NCBI GenBank assembly: GCA_008508345.1
Contig: QNGE01003003.1
Span: 1 to 64,000, forward strand
Length of the DNA stretch: 64,000 nt
DNA from: Paragonimus westermani
Taxonomy: Eukaryota > Platyhelminthes > Trematoda > Plagiorchiida > Troglotrematidae
Direction of reading: 5' to 3'
The first letter of the stretch is position 1. Every line of letters begins with the position of its first letter. Below the pieces are notes generated by a model, which did not search any database, was not told where the DNA came from, and saw only the letters and a program-made list of their open reading frames with translations. Made by a program: the position numbers and the translations under genes. Positions 9,021 through 23,033 of the stretch are shown in pieces.

Positions 9021-12000
9021 GTGAGTTGTCTATTTCATTAAAATGGAGTTTTTTCAAACATGAAATTCCCCAAGACTTTTGAAGACAGGTAGGATGTTTT
9101 ATGCGAGATGATCAACATCTTAGAACCGCCTAGTTAGGTATTACCAAGTGCACAGTGCAGTGGAACCTACTTATACAAGAATAGAAAAGTGGATTTACAC
9201 TGTAAACCAGATAGGCAAATTACACATACCACTCAGCACGTGCAAATTACTACTTTCAGTTTGTAACCGAAGCAAACGAAATATGTTTTGAAGAACTTCC
9301 TGTGAACGTAGATTTTGGAGTGTGTTAATTATCATCGTCCTTCAGCCTTGGGCCAGTCATTAGGTCTTTGTTGCTAATTGATACAAAGACTTCAATCAGT
9401 TCAATCTAGACTTGAAACGTTAACAAACGTGAAACAGTAGAACGCATTGGTGGTGTTCGTGTTCGACACACTTTCTTCAGATACAAACTGAGTTTTGTCC
9501 GTCGATCAGAAGATGAATATCTGTGTACAGCACCTCTTGACGAGTAGGTTACGATTGATTCAGATCTTTAAGGTAGTATCATTCGTGAAATGGTAACTTC
9601 CCAGTGTGTGCAGACAGAAATCTTTACCGCAATCATTGTTTCTTTGCAATGAATTCAACAGGTTAATCAACACTAAGAGGGGCACGCAATTTTCCCGTCT
9701 CCATCACAGTGTTACTCTTTTTCCGTTACTGTATGACGACGTCGAGGATACTCATTGTAACAACCCTCTCTTGTATATTGAAGGTTTTTACAAGCGAACT
9801 AAACAGATAAGTGTGCTGACATATGCTTTGTTAGAAAAATATGTCTCAGTTCAGGAATCAACCATGAATGTTGATATTTGCATTACTGGTTGAGTTCTAA
9901 GTTTTATAGTCACAGGGTCAAGAGATAAGTATTATCGACGATAAAATCTGAGTGATTGCGAAATGATTATTTCGATTCCATAGTTGAATCACTGCCACTC
10001 TTTCTATGGTGGATAGACAGCGCTGAAATTACATTAGACGGTGATCTGGTGTTAGCTAGCAGTTAGAATAAGAGAGTTTACTTACCGGGATAACCGTTGA
10101 AGACAGCCGGTACACATCCACATGAATCAATCTGAATCGTATCAATAAATGCGCCTGTTCTGCCTCTCTCTCAGATCTGTCGGGAGTGCTTAGAGCCGGC
10201 AAACAAAATTCTGCTCGGAAAACACTTTCTATATATTTACCAGTTGGAAATATTCTCCTGAAATCATTGAGAAATATGTAGTTATTTTATCCCCTTGATT
10301 TATTAGGCCGGGCAGCAAAGTGTTTATTGTTAAAAACAATTTTTCTGGTAATCAGCACCAGCCCCACAACCATAGTTAACTCGGCAATTACAACAATTAA
10401 TCACTCACGCGAACAACATCACTTCCAGTGGCATGAACGGAACTCATTAGTGCTAACAAGAATGTAGTGACCACAGAAAGGTCCCGCTAAACTGAAAAGT
10501 GACGGTGGCTTAACTAGGAAAGTGTGAAGTGTCATCAGGAAAGCCAAGATGATTGCAAATTGCTGGCTTCTTCTCAACCCGATAACGTTGTGAATCCATA
10601 CAACACTCTAATGAAGGAGGTTATGCAATACGAGAATGCATGAGGTACTATCTAACACTCAACTGGAAAGTGATAGTAGTTTGTTCCATTGTAGTGGGGA
10701 TGATGGATCACACTACTGGCCAGTAGTCAGACGGAGGCACGTATTTAGGTGTTAACTAATCGGGGGAAAACTACACAATAGGATAATAGAGTGAACTCCA
10801 ATAGGAAACGGTTTTCCAAACGTGAATCTGACATTTGTAACCGTGGCGTCCCGGGATTATTGTCTTGTGCAACTGAGTACTTGTTTTCGAGATACTGTTG
10901 ATGCATACACCTTCTGTGGTGATTTTCTGAATGGACATTCTTCATGCCATTCGCGTACACCACTGGCAACATCAATACGTTTGCAGACATTTCAAAGGTA
11001 ATTTTGACCAGCTTTTCATTGTGACCAGTTCACAGTGAGATAGAAGAGTAAGTACTGATGAGCAATAAGTTAATGGGGGCCGATGTAAGGTTGCATTATG
11101 AGTCATGCCCACATTACCTGGACTTAAATAATTTTCAATCGTACTATGATGATCACAATAAAAATAGCACGCATTCACAACAACCCATAAAGGATACGAC
11201 ACAAATTTAGCAAGCGGCGGGTTTTATTGAACATCACTAATGCGGTAGGACCTGCTTTGATCCTTTTATAGTTCAATAACATCATGTACACAGGAAGCCC
11301 AAACCCAGGGGCTGTGATTAAGAGTCAACATGGCAGTCGAAACAATAACCCACCAACTAAGAATGGTAACTGATACCCCAATAACCCATCTGTTCAGTAA
11401 ATAGAAACTTGCGTCATCATTTGTATACATTCGTGCGCTGGTAGCTCAATTTCTACGCAGGCGTGGTGCCCGTACGATCTAACAAGTTCGTAACAACTTT
11501 AGACCGTTTCATTAGAATTGCCAGCTTTAAAAACGATTAAAATGATCTAACTGAACAAAAAAGAAAATGCTGTTAATTTACGTAAACAAAATTCCTGTTA
11601 CAACAGTTGACAAAACCCTCAATTTTGTGTACTTCCAGATATGAGGTTCCTGGGGAACAGGGTGGTAGAACTGTGTCATACAGAATAAGTAAACCAGCCG
11701 CTATAAACAGTTAGGATTGTCGGAACGCGCTAAGTAGTTCGGTAAACAGTGGAATCTAAATCCACTATACAGGATGTTAAGAACGTGTGAAATTCGTCCC
11801 GGGATTCTGTTGCACTCACTTTGAGGATATTTTAAATTTACAGATGCAACCATGTACGCCCAACTGGTTTTTCGCTCATTTGATCGGGAACACAATGGTT
11901 CGCTAACATTCGAGGTGAGACACCGAATATTGTCTTGTTTGAATAGAAAATCATCGATCTTTTCAGAAAGGGTGTGTCTAAATGAACGCTGAATGTACTT

Positions 12001-15000
12001 CATACCGCTGACGTTATTGACAAAGTGAAGACCGGAAGATCCATGAACCAGTGGATTGTCAAACTTAAGAAGTTAGACTGTTATGGGAGTTACATATCGA
12101 TAAACTATTAAAACTCTGTATCAAACTTCATTGTTTGTAAAGCCATGTTCAATTTCATTGTTGTGAACCAAATGGACAACTGGTCATTGGAAAAACTCGT
12201 TTCATTTTATTCGGCCGTAAACTATTAAACAATCTATGAAAAATCACTGAAATACACCAGCGACAATATGAAATACTTGAGCAATATAGCGCGACATGGA
12301 CAACGGCATTCAAACAACCACTGGTTGGTTGAAGATGTGTCCTGCAGTGAAAAATTACTCCCCAAATCCCTGGACGCTTTCTGTCCTCAGAAACACACCC
12401 CATTGGAAGTAATCAGAATGTAACCGAATCAGAAATTGTCACATATTTTTCTTAAATAAAGTTGTGAGAAGGACAACGGTTGCAAAAATTCCCATTCACC
12501 GAGCAAAACCGATTCAGCCTGCATTATCTGGATTACGTACACAAACTTAAAGGTTTCCAGTATTCCGACAGATATCCGAAACAATACCTGATGAGCTGCA
12601 AAAAATCGGGAGGCGAGTCTACAAAATTCGCCAGCAGAAACGTGTTTCTAAAACGTATATGTGAATCTGAAACCCGCAACCGAATATTTCTAATTTTCAA
12701 ATTAACGCAATTGAAATTGCCTACTGATATCCACTAGTTAAATAAACGCAATTCATATCATCGCTTTCGGTGAATGCCATTTGTTTTGTACAGAATTTCT
12801 AATTCAGCAAACCACTACACACATTTAGGCAACTGAGTTTAAAGGAGCACAAACCCTGTCTTATTTCACAACGATTTTGATTGGCCAGATGGGATTCTTC
12901 TAGTCACATAGAGAGTTCTTCCTCAAGTATATCTCTATCCAGTAATTTCAGTTGCTTCCAACTTTCTGAATGAGAAATATTTCAAATGATCCATTAGTGG
13001 GTTTGATTTAAATGAGTTCACGAAATCTCAGTTTGGTTCGATATAATAGCAGCATCAAATGGAAAGACGCAAATTCGTCCCCTGAAATCTTCCGAAATGA
13101 AACCACTGTCAAATTTGTTTGACATCAAGAATGAGTATCACAAGAATATGCGGTAGGCTCGTTACGGTCGAATTACAGGAGGCAACCTACAATTATTCGA
13201 TCCTGAATGTAATAAGCCTATTTATTTTTGTGACATGAGTTGTCAATCACACAGCTTGTTTCAAGCGACTGAAACATAATTATGAATATTTTGAATGTAC
13301 CCCTCTTTAATGTTTTGTGTAACGCAGACTGAAAAGTACAATCTCATAACGTCTTAGGTCAATTCGGAGTAACCAAGTTGAAATGGTTGATCTTCGCTTG
13401 AAGCTGAAACTGTTGTATAACAGATGAATTCAGTCTCACAGATAAATATAGTGGATCGTCGGATTTGACGATGTGGTTGAGTTACTGACTTACGGCAAGC
13501 GGGAATTAGTAGTGACGGCTTTAGATTAAATTTATTAACGATCGCAGTTCCAAAAATGCTTCTGTTGAAGCATTATGAACCGACTGGTTTAAAGTGCAGG
13601 ATGTATTACATCAAATCATCACAGAACAACTCACTTCTCACATTATATTGCAAACACCAAAATTGTCGAGACGAACCATATAATTAACCACGGTCAGTAC
13701 AGAAAAAAAATGATAAGTATGAAACCTCTGGTGACTTACTGATAAATGAATGACATTTACTACGAATCCTAAGGTGTTTGCACGAAGGCAAGTCAGTCTG
13801 AAGTCACATATATTTCACTTATTGAATGTGGTTCTCACTGGGTTTTCTTCAACTGTTTCAAGCAATTCATCCAGTCGCTCTCATCATTGACACATGGCAG
13901 TCAGACAGAGAAACTCAACTGGATATTCCGTTTGTATGACATGAATGATGACGGGGTGATCACGCGGGGAGAAATGCTCAAAGTGGTCAATGCAATCTAC
14001 GATCTGCTCGGTCGCAACACCGAGCCACCGATCGATGAGAATACGACCAGCGATCATGTGGGACGTGTGTTTCGGGTAAGTGAACTTTACAGGCTGTGTA
14101 GGACTTCAAGAAGGAGCTCATTAACCTTGCGATTGGGGGTGCGTGCTTTGAGGTAGGGTATTGTACAGTCATCCTTGAAATGTACCCCTCACGAACATTG
14201 GCATGCAAAATCTAGAACACTCATTGAAAATCGTGTGCATCAAACGGAATAAAGAGAACCATACTTGAAGCAAGATGACTGGCTGTTGTTTCATAAGTGG
14301 CACATGAACATAGAGAACCTGTAAATCATTGCTCACCTTTCATCGCTTAAACGTGGTCATCTGCTAACATGAAATCCTTTCTCCTGTAATCGCGGAGACG
14401 GAGATGTTTGCAAGTCTACGAGCCAGTGCATATGACAAGTAACTAACACACGCCCTTCGCCGATTGAAACGTGTTTACTACACACCGAACTTCTGCCAGT
14501 GGGCAAACATGGTAGCTAAGAAAATTCTACAACAGCGTCGAACAGATGAACTTGACTTGACGCTAGCTAAGTCTGGCATGTTCAACGAATACATCATAAA
14601 CAAGACCAGCGACGAATGCCACAAGAAATTTCCGACTATCGTTCTGATCCACAAGCGCCTACCGCTAACAATCATGAGCACTGACCCATTGAATGTACTG
14701 CCCCAAAGTTTAAACATCTGGACAGTCTGACAACATCACAATGATGACACCTCGGCACATCGCCCACCATATAGAGTTGTGAAAATTGCTTGAACGTTGT
14801 TCAGTTGCCACCATTACTTTCAGCAAACACTAATTAAGGTAGTAGAAAAGTTAAGAAAACACTAACTCTGTCGGTTTCAGCTCAAGTCTTGACCAGGTAT
14901 GTGATAGCCTTCAGTTATCAGTGGAATGCATGCCTTATATGTGAACAAATTTGAAAAATTTAGTGCGGGCATTGTTTTCGGGACGTACTCACACATAGAA

Positions 15001-18000
15001 GTCAAATCGGAGTAAACGGATGTTGTTTATGACGGATCTGGCTAGTTATCACGTTTTCATCTGCACGCAATACCAAATTCACTTTTTGTTGGGGTGCAAA
15101 AATGGGGCAAATAACTAAAAGCATGCTGATAAACATGATGGATTCAGACAAGTAGGAACGCACGTTTCAACGTTGGTCCGAAAAGCCGAAACTCCCCGGT
15201 TTTCTGTCATGCCTTTTCAACGAAATGTGAAGTTTCACCCTACGCTGATCTACCGCCTTGCCCACGGTTCGCGGTGATATCTGACCTGCACTCACGCACG
15301 GAGGGACGTGTCAAACTGCGTACGTTTTATAGCATTAAAATACCGTTGGGAGCCGGTAGACCATACCAAACAGAAATTACTGCAATAATATAGGAGTAGT
15401 GAATGAAATGTGGGTTCAAAAGAAACAAAATTCCAAACAAACGAGTGTGACAAAAGGAATGTAAGATTTGGCACAGTAGAATTTAGAGGTATGTTCAAAT
15501 GGAAATTTGTTTTGAACAAAATGACTAGATACGTCCCTCACAGCGATTGGTTGTCAGAATTTGCACGTTGTTGTCAATGTTAGGTGAGATTTGACGGTGG
15601 TTTGGAGTGTGTGATTGGTTGCACGCTCCCGTTTTCACTTGAGGTGTTAGGCCGATTATAATAGTATTCTTGTATCTCCTCCACGCATCTTGCTACAGAA
15701 ATACCCACTAACCCTAGTAGTGTACATTTGGAAGCAATAACTCCCCGATTTAATAACAGGTTTAGAAGAATTCTTTATAGCAGCGATGGCTCACGATTTG
15801 CGCTGGACATGAAGTCGCTCCCGTCTGAGCGTATGATCCACATGTGTATTTGAACTTATGCAGTGTAATATCATAACAGTATAGCAAACTTTCTCGGAAA
15901 GAAAATATTGCTTCCCGACAGCACAAGCAGGCTCTTTCGTTGGGCTTGTTCGTTCAATCGAACATGGGCATTTCATTACGTAGAATTCTCCAAATGTTAA
16001 TGTGATATGGAAGACAAGACAGCACCACCTCAAAAGGAACAACACATGAAATTCACATAACCGTCTTACCTCGTATAGTTATTCTTTTGAGAGATTTCAT
16101 GTTTGAGCGGCGTGGCGTTAGACAATTCAGCCACATTCCTCACTGCTGTGAAAGACACAAGCTGGTGTGAAAATTATCCTTATACTCTAGAGTCAGACTT
16201 TAATAATTCAGCGATTAGACCGACCTCGCGGCAATATAGCGATATCAAAATGGACTGGGATTCACACTTGGTCAACCTCCTTCGACTAAGTTTTGCATCT
16301 CAAGCCGATCGAACCTATTTAAAAATAAATGCCACTTGACTGTATCAAGGCTGTAGTATCATACACCTTTTCATGAACCTGAACACGCGTTAGCTGAGTT
16401 AACGCTATCCAAAGAGATAGAAAACTCTGCGATAATAAGGAAGTAAAACTCGCTGGTGGAATAGCCACACTAGCTTACATCAACGACGGATATCTGTGAC
16501 ATTTTTGCTCGGGAGTACTTCAACGTTGCACACAGTTGTGCAACGTAAACCGATTTATGTCCTAGTTTATACCGCCTTCCACTTTTAGCAAACACATATA
16601 CTATACATCTGTATATACTCCGACGCACTTGATGTAGACGAATATTTTATGTCGTTGCTTTCAGCGACTCGATTTGAATCAAGATGGAGTAATCACACAG
16701 GACGAATTTCTTGAAGCATGTAAAGACGTGAGTTATGGTACCTCTTGGATTTGACCTTACTCCAGAATGCTAGATGTCGATTTAAAACAAAGCAGGGTGA
16801 TGAAAGTGTCTAGTTTGATTAAAAAACAGCCAAATTCTGAAGAACAAAGATAACTGCTAATCTTTTCCACACAAAAATTTAAGATAATGCCTTGTGTTAG
16901 AAACCGCATTGTCGGTTGCATAATTAATTTGAACATAACTGCCGTGCAGCCATCTAACCGGCAGTGACTAAGACCACGGTTATCACTGTGTCCAACCAAT
17001 TCCACATTCATTTCGTGCGTTCCTCCCATTTCAGGATCCCACAATATGTGACGCGCTGAGCAAGCTGACGACCATACTTTGACGACCAAACAGCATTGTC
17101 TACTCAACCTACCGTTACAGGACATGTTCTGTTGTCACTTGAACTGTACATGAACTTCGGACGGATTGTGACGCCAGTGGTTTGACCACGGTACCAGCCA
17201 TGCACTGCAATTTAAAACTAATTATTCCGACTTTCATAACTAACCGGAGGAAGAAAATGTTCACATGAATACTTGTGTCTTCTTCTCATCATATCAGTAG
17301 ATGCTACCTAGTTAAAATACTGTGTGAGCTGTGCTAGCAGAAATCCGCTATGAGCACTCGAGGGAAACCATCGCTGGACATCTATGTTTCTGTCCGATTA
17401 GCCTAGATATCTTTGTTTTTTCAGATAAATCCATTGTTTGGCAACATACGAATGTTTCATATCTGTCTGCAATAAGTAGTCATTCCCTGAGAAAAAAATG
17501 AGCAATTCACGAATTTATATCATATGGACGACGACTATACACGTGATTAAGGTTGTTAACCTGAAACCTGCTTTGAGTACGTGTACGAAAATTGCCAAGC
17601 AGAAATCTTCGCGATAAATTGTGGCGTGAAACAACGCAGATCGAATAAAATTCGAAAAGAGAACCCGTCCATGTGAGTCCTGTTCGACATAGGACCCAGT
17701 CCTTTCGAGCATACTCTTCTGGAAATGTTCTCGCTAACCCGACAGGTAATCTGACCAATTAGCTATATGCAGAACGAACAACTAAAGACTGAATCACAGG
17801 TAGCTGTTCGGGTTTAGAATCTCTCGTGTCTGTCATTGGTTAGAACCTGAGTGGGTGTTGCGAAATCCTTCATAACAATCGTGTGAGCAACTGTGAAGGG
17901 GGAATACTGTGCACAGATTCGTGAGTGCGGAATCAGTGGCAACAGAGTCGAAGGATACCTGGCGTAAAGAGCTAACCATCGGTGTGTTAGAAGCCAGTTT

Positions 18001-18224
18001 TCGAAGCGGCAGGGATAAACACACGAGAGCCAATCGGATGTTGGTCAGTATGTTGCCATACAGATAATTATGTGTGGAGTGGTCACATTAATTTCCATAG
18101 TGCCGTCTTTTGGGAGAAGCGATGTATACATAATGTGTGGATGAATTCTACTCAGGACGAGATATATTTGTTTTCCACGCTCACGGATACGTGTACTGCT
18201 AGAACAAACTGGTTAGTTACATAG
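8951..18224 (+). CDS. Neuronal calcium sensor / KChIP-like EF-hand protein gene (partial, spliced)
   Basis: Four exons join in phase (8951-9020, 11844-11914, 13863-14075, 16665-16727) to give 139 residues covering the core of a neuronal-calcium-sensor family protein; a possible last exon is 18156-18224. EF1 is the non-binding type with the CPSG motif, as in NCS/KChIP proteins. EF2 is [12 protein letters not shown], with Gln at position 12. EF3 is [12 protein letters not shown] and EF4 is [12 protein letters not shown], both with canonical Ca2+ ligands. The stretch [20 protein letters not shown] and the linker [10 protein letters not shown] followed by DHVGRVFR resemble Kv-channel-interacting proteins more than frequenin or visinin. 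Such proteins bind Ca2+ in the cytosol and regulate channels or receptors. The N-terminal exon(s), including any myristoylation site, were not found. Introns are 1.4-2.8 kb. Confidence 0.88.
11844..11914 (+). CDS. Exon: EF-hand 2 of NCS/KChIP-like gene
   Basis: Acceptor AAATTTACAG and donor GTGAGA. The first two bases complete GAT (Asp) with the previous exon. Encodes [12 protein letters not shown] and [11 protein letters not shown], ending in phase 0, so the EF2 loop runs across the splice site with Gln (first codon of the next exon) at loop position 12. Confidence 0.85.
13863..14075 (+). CDS. Exon: EF-hand 3 of NCS/KChIP-like gene
   Basis: Acceptor TGTTTCAAG, donor GTAAGT; 71 codons, phase 0 at both ends. 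Starts [20 protein letters not shown], then the canonical loop [27 protein letters not shown], and ends DHVGRVFR. This is the exon most clearly recognisable as NCS/KChIP family. Confidence 0.92.
16665..16727 (+). CDS. Exon: EF-hand 4 of NCS/KChIP-like gene
   Basis: Acceptor TTGCTTTCAG, donor GTGAGT; 21 codons, phase 0 at both ends. Encodes [20 protein letters not shown] plus a final Asp, a canonical Ca2+-binding fourth EF-hand. It joins FR of the previous exon to give the [10 protein letters not shown] arrangement known in KChIP-like proteins. Confidence 0.9.
18156..18224 (+). CDS. Candidate last exon of NCS/KChIP-like gene
   Basis: Acceptor TCTACTCAG; phase 0 fits the previous donor. It would add [12 protein letters not shown] and ten more residues before TAG at 18222-18224. 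The family usually continues after the fourth EF-hand with D-E and a short Ser/Thr/Phe-rich tail, which this resembles loosely. A competing acceptor at 22508 (GTGTTTAG) would add only DERI before TGA. The choice cannot be made from sequence alone. Confidence 0.35.
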   Translation, partial: DEIYLFSTLTDTCTARTNWLVT

Positions 18225-21200
18225 ACAACCTTCATGTAAAGTGGACATAATTAATATATCATTCGTTTCGTAATCAGGCAGTAGCATATTCTCCAGTGTG
18301 GAAACAATTGACGAAATCAGAAAGTGACCATTCAATTTGGCCGGATTGTATATGGTAACGAGGACAACATTTCACAATTCATCGTCTGTTAGATATTACC
18401 TGGGAACACGAAGTGCACGTTCACTGAAGTAACAAACTGTTCATTTTTCTGCAACCGACTTACCTTGTCAATTATTGCCAGCTGAACCGCGTCCTCTGAA
18501 TCTAATCCAGTGATCTTCACCTGACTCAGTACCAGAAGCGTTTCAGTTCAGTTTATTGAAAGGGTTATATTTATCGGTCGTCGAGATCTGAAACTGGTGG
18601 TACGACAGCCCTGCCAGTGTCAGACAGGCAGACTGAAGCCATGTTTCTAATTTAACATCACCTAAAGTGGATCCAAGCCCTCACACTCAAACAGGACGTT
18701 CGGCTAGTCCATTTCGAAAAGAAAGGCTTTTTTAAATGTAATGACTGCGACCAATCTGATGTAATCTAAATCCTCAAAATTCTATCAAACATTGATGCTA
18801 GATTAACCGGTAGAACAGCAAGACCATAGGGCATGTACCCCTGCCCAATTGTCTTGGATATTTACAAAATGTGTGCAAGGATGACACATCCGTAGTTTCA
18901 AAAGCAAGCGGCTAAACTGAATCTGTGTGTACGCATGATGACAGATTACATCTTCAAATAAAATACACTACGTCAATTGAGGATGATAACCGCTTGTCAG
19001 TTTTGGATTCCCGGTTTAGTAGGTGTAAAGATGGTTCTTATGGTGAAAAAGTCCAATGAAACGGAAGTGGACTGGCCAATCACTGTCCTTCAACGCATTT
19101 GTAGCAATGCCTGACGAACCTGGCCTCGCGTGAATATTCTGTTGTAAAGACTGTAACGTCAGGTCAGTCGTAGCTGTACAAAAATCCTAGAATATATATC
19201 AAACAAATTTGAATTCGAAGCTATTATCCCACATTCGAAACAGTAATCAAAACAAATCGGCAATTGACAAAAATTGTATTTTAGCGAAATAACATATCGA
19301 ATTGTTAACAATGCATACAAACACAATTCGTTTGATACATTCACTTACAATCACCGCACCTGATTGCACAAGGACCGGACACAAATAATTTCGTTTACAC
19401 GATTGCTCACAGATATCTAACGGATTTTATGCTGCACACCATCCCACCGTGTTTGTGAAACTCGTGTACACGGTTTGACATTATGAATCCAACATTCACG
19501 TCAATTACTCGTCTATTATTCTAAGCATGAAGCATATATTCTGATCTATCATCAACTACATTTGATCGCACAAAGTAAAATGAAATGTGCTCACAGTACG
19601 GTTGCATTCAGGTTGCATTACATAGCCAAATGCACAGATATGAACATACAAGCAAAGCTCTCTCTCTCCACAATCTACAAATCTATAAATCTATGCCAGT
19701 TCTGACCTCAGAAAATGCTGGCAAGTACCCTAGTGTATACCTGGTGAGGACGGGCAAACCTGATTCGGACTTGACAATTCAATTGTGGTTAGTCTGTCAT
19801 GGTCTCAAAAGTGAATACAGTATGAAATATTGGAGGTGAGTTCGTGCTGACCGGAATGATTCAAACTGTGTGAACGATGAGGTTAACGATGGATATAATG
19901 AAACAAATTTTTCCATCGATAGATTCTCCCACACTACCCGAATTTACAGTCTTCCGAATACGGAAAGCTGCATCTGGGCGCAGATGACAGAAACACCTGG
20001 GTTGTCTAGTTGCTCCGATGCATGCTCCGATACATGCCGGAAGTCTGACTGTGATCAAACTACAAAACCACTGAACCGCTGAGCACAAATTAACAACTTG
20101 AAAAGTAAACAACAAATGCTACGTGCAATATGAAAATAAATGCGATTAGAACGATGTAGGCTGAGCTCCGTCTCATAACGTAAGTATGTGGTTGGCAGTA
20201 CAAACATGCACTGGAGACCTATTCAAGAGGGATTTAGTCACCGGATAACTGATACCAACAGAGACCGAAGACAATGTGAATTACCAGGTATGATAATGTC
20301 TAAGAAAAGATGCTGACCGTGATCTTGAATTCCATGCAGCCCTCCAGACCAGATAACAAGACGACTTGGCTATCAGGCCTGGCCAGAAAATATTGGCATA
20401 ATTATTCACCACAGGTTGGTCCGGGAGGTAAAAATACGTCAAGTTAAAACTTCATGCTAGATGACCCAGCCCAGTAAGATGACTTACTTCAAAGTGACCT
20501 GTTTGTTTCGAGGAGGTATAGAGATTTCCTGATTTAACCAGACATTTGTTCGAGCGTTTCTTGTAAGCTTTTGCTAGTCTGCGTTTTGCACGACGGAATA
20601 AGTCCGAAAATCCCTACACACAATCGCTGTCGCAATCGGTAGACTATTCGGTCTGTACGAACGTAAAACAAACAAGTCATTTAACCACTACCAAACAAAG
20701 TCTTCTCAGTAATGTTCAGTATAAATGATTTTGTCACATGATGGTGGCGATATATAACTTCGGCTGATAGCCAGCTTCTCGTGAAATCCGGTCTCATATG
20801 AACAAGTTGTCTCTACCTCAACATCACAGTCAGTTGGGTTGCGTTTGTTAACTGGATTGGCTATTGCGCTTGTCTGCGCCTCCCATAATATTCGCCCCCA
20901 GGGACCTATAACCATATACCGTAAAAACATGCACTTCGACGAGTGTGCGTGCCTAGCTATGTGTAATGGTCTTCTCCAACTAGCATTATAACACTGCTAG
21001 TCTCAGCTTAATTAACAAGATGTTTGAATGGTGGTCAGTCAATGGTTGGTATGCCTTGAATTGTCAAGGCAGAATGGCACAAATTCGAGTGAACAAACAT
21101 GACAATAATGCATAACGCTGGCCACCAACTGTGCTTGATAAATTTGCAAAATCACCCAAACAAAGAACACATCAAGCTGTGTATCCGATTTGAAGAGTCG

Positions 21201-23016
21201 ACGCAGCGTGAAAGTTGATGAGCAAAACTGGAATCGACCACCACGGCAAATCATTGGAATACCAGGATAGTTTCACGTTCTGTATGACCTGCAAGATATA
21301 AAAGTAAGGTGTCATGATGTACCAGATTATCACACGCCTTACGCTACACCAGATAGCATTCGTCGTATGGTACCGAAGGTGGGGCACTTTTTGCTGACGT
21401 GTGACATACACTATTTTTGACGCAACAAACAATAGTAAACTCAACCGTCAGCCTTCAGTAGTGGAGCAAACAAAGCTATCATTCGCAATGAACAACTTGG
21501 CAGCTGTGGCAAATGTATGACTGCACTAACCGAGTTAACAAAACAGCGGGCTCAATAATATCGACAGACGTGAGATTCATAGCTTCTAAACATTCTTTCA
21601 AATGTTCATCCACGAACACTCAGTAAGAACTATTCACTGATAGAGAGGTACGAAGGAGAGCGTAATCCGCGTAACTCAACTTATCTAGTGTTCACAATTG
21701 AACCATTAATGCCACGGTCAGTTATATTGAGTCATTCGCCAAAAATGGTGTAGGAAACATGTCGGCTATCCAGATACTCATACGATTGAGTCTCACACGT
21801 GTATGCAAGTGCATGCGATTGTTCAGTTCGACTAATTTGGCTGACAGTCACTATTTTGAATTATCTACACTAGCCATCGTTCAAAAATGAGCGTGTTCGT
21901 TTTGGGAGTCGAAACAAATCGAGTAGTATTGATGAGTTCCAGATGGCATAAGCCTGGTGAAATTAGCCGCATCGTATATTCTTAGTCGTAACATTTTGCG
22001 CTTGAAGTGGGTATGTTCGAAACAGCTACCGTTGTGCGCAAATTGTTAAAAAGCAGTCTTTGGAACCATCATTTACGCCAATATCAGGTGAAAGATACTG
22101 AAAAGAGTGTCTGGGCCGATGCAACCCACTTCGACATGCATCACTGGCCAGGTGACATGGGGTATGCAATATAGTAGTGGACAGACAAGACAGATCTAGT
22201 TGTGTTTGTTTAAAAAGTGGAATTTCGACAAGCATGCCAAAAATTAAACCTAGAAATGCTACAGTATATCATCAACGGATAAGACTACAGGTGAAACAGC
22301 CCACCTGTTTGGAAGGTTATACTCATAGTGACCGGATTGGCTGTATACAAATCGCACGTGGATCCAGTGCAATAATTCAGTCACATTTACCAGTGTACCT
22401 GACGAAGCTGAAAAGATGAGAAACTGTGGTTAAACACGAAACTTATCTCACGTTGTTCATGCGTTTAATCTACTCACTGCATAACATATGTTCATCGTTT
22501 GTGTTTAGGATGAAAGAATATGAACCCATTCACGATTCTCTCGACGTCGGTCCCTGAACACACAGTTCACGTCCAGTTAGATTCTTATGTGGCATCATCC
22601 AGTCCACGTGGAGCCATATAGAGGCGGAAGGTAGCTACGATTTTGTAAATAACAGAAATGTTTTTTGTCTTGATCAACATTTGCATAAACACATCTTGTA
22701 ATAAAATGAGTGTGGGGCTATTTTCAGTGCTAAAGGTTCTCTATTAGTTGTTCAGACGCCGTACATCTCATGGCCGAAACGCGTAGTTTGTGGGCTCACA
22801 GGTGGTACGAACGATCGTCAATTGAACTAGAACTGTCTGCGTATAATACACTGTCGTGAATGTCGTACGCGAATGTAATCGACTTACATGAACTGTTGCA
22901 AGCATACGAAAATGTACCAAGTCCTTAACAAAGCAAAATAAAACGGCGTAGTCAATTGCCTACTTATATTAACAACAAATGGTGAGAGCGAAACAGAACT
23001 CAGCGCATTTACGACT
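18225..23016. other. No gene recognised
   Basis: About 4.8 kb of AT-rich DNA with only short frames on both strands. An alternative last exon of the EF-hand gene could lie at 22509-22523 (see candidate exon at 18156). No transposon or RNA gene was recognised. Confidence 0.5.
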
Positions 23017-23033
23017 TATATATATATATATAT
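23017..23033. repeat. (TA)n microsatellite, left of Penelope-like element
   Basis: Seventeen bases of alternating TA directly before the first Penelope codons. A second TA tract (24267-24278) follows the assembly gap, so the element seems to sit in, or be flanked by, a TA repeat. Confidence 0.8.

Larger units (their letters stand above)
9021..16664 (+). other. Large introns of EF-hand gene
   Basis: Introns 9021-11843, 11915-13862 and 14076-16664. No transposon was recognised in them. The one notable frame is 14464-14730 (+), 88 codons beginning [16 protein letters not shown] with [20 protein letters not shown]; it reads protein-like but matches no family I know and has no convincing splice sites. 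Confidence 0.55.

Noticed and set aside
11430..11510. Possible tRNA gene (GGTAGCTCAATT resembling an A box)
   Set aside because: No B box with GGTTCGA-type sequence at the right distance and no acceptor-stem pairing.
16021..16400. Short frames around 16103-16339 as an exon of the calcium-sensor gene
   Set aside because: The phase-0 donor at 14076 and acceptor at 16664 join directly to give a continuous EF-hand protein, leaving no room for another exon.
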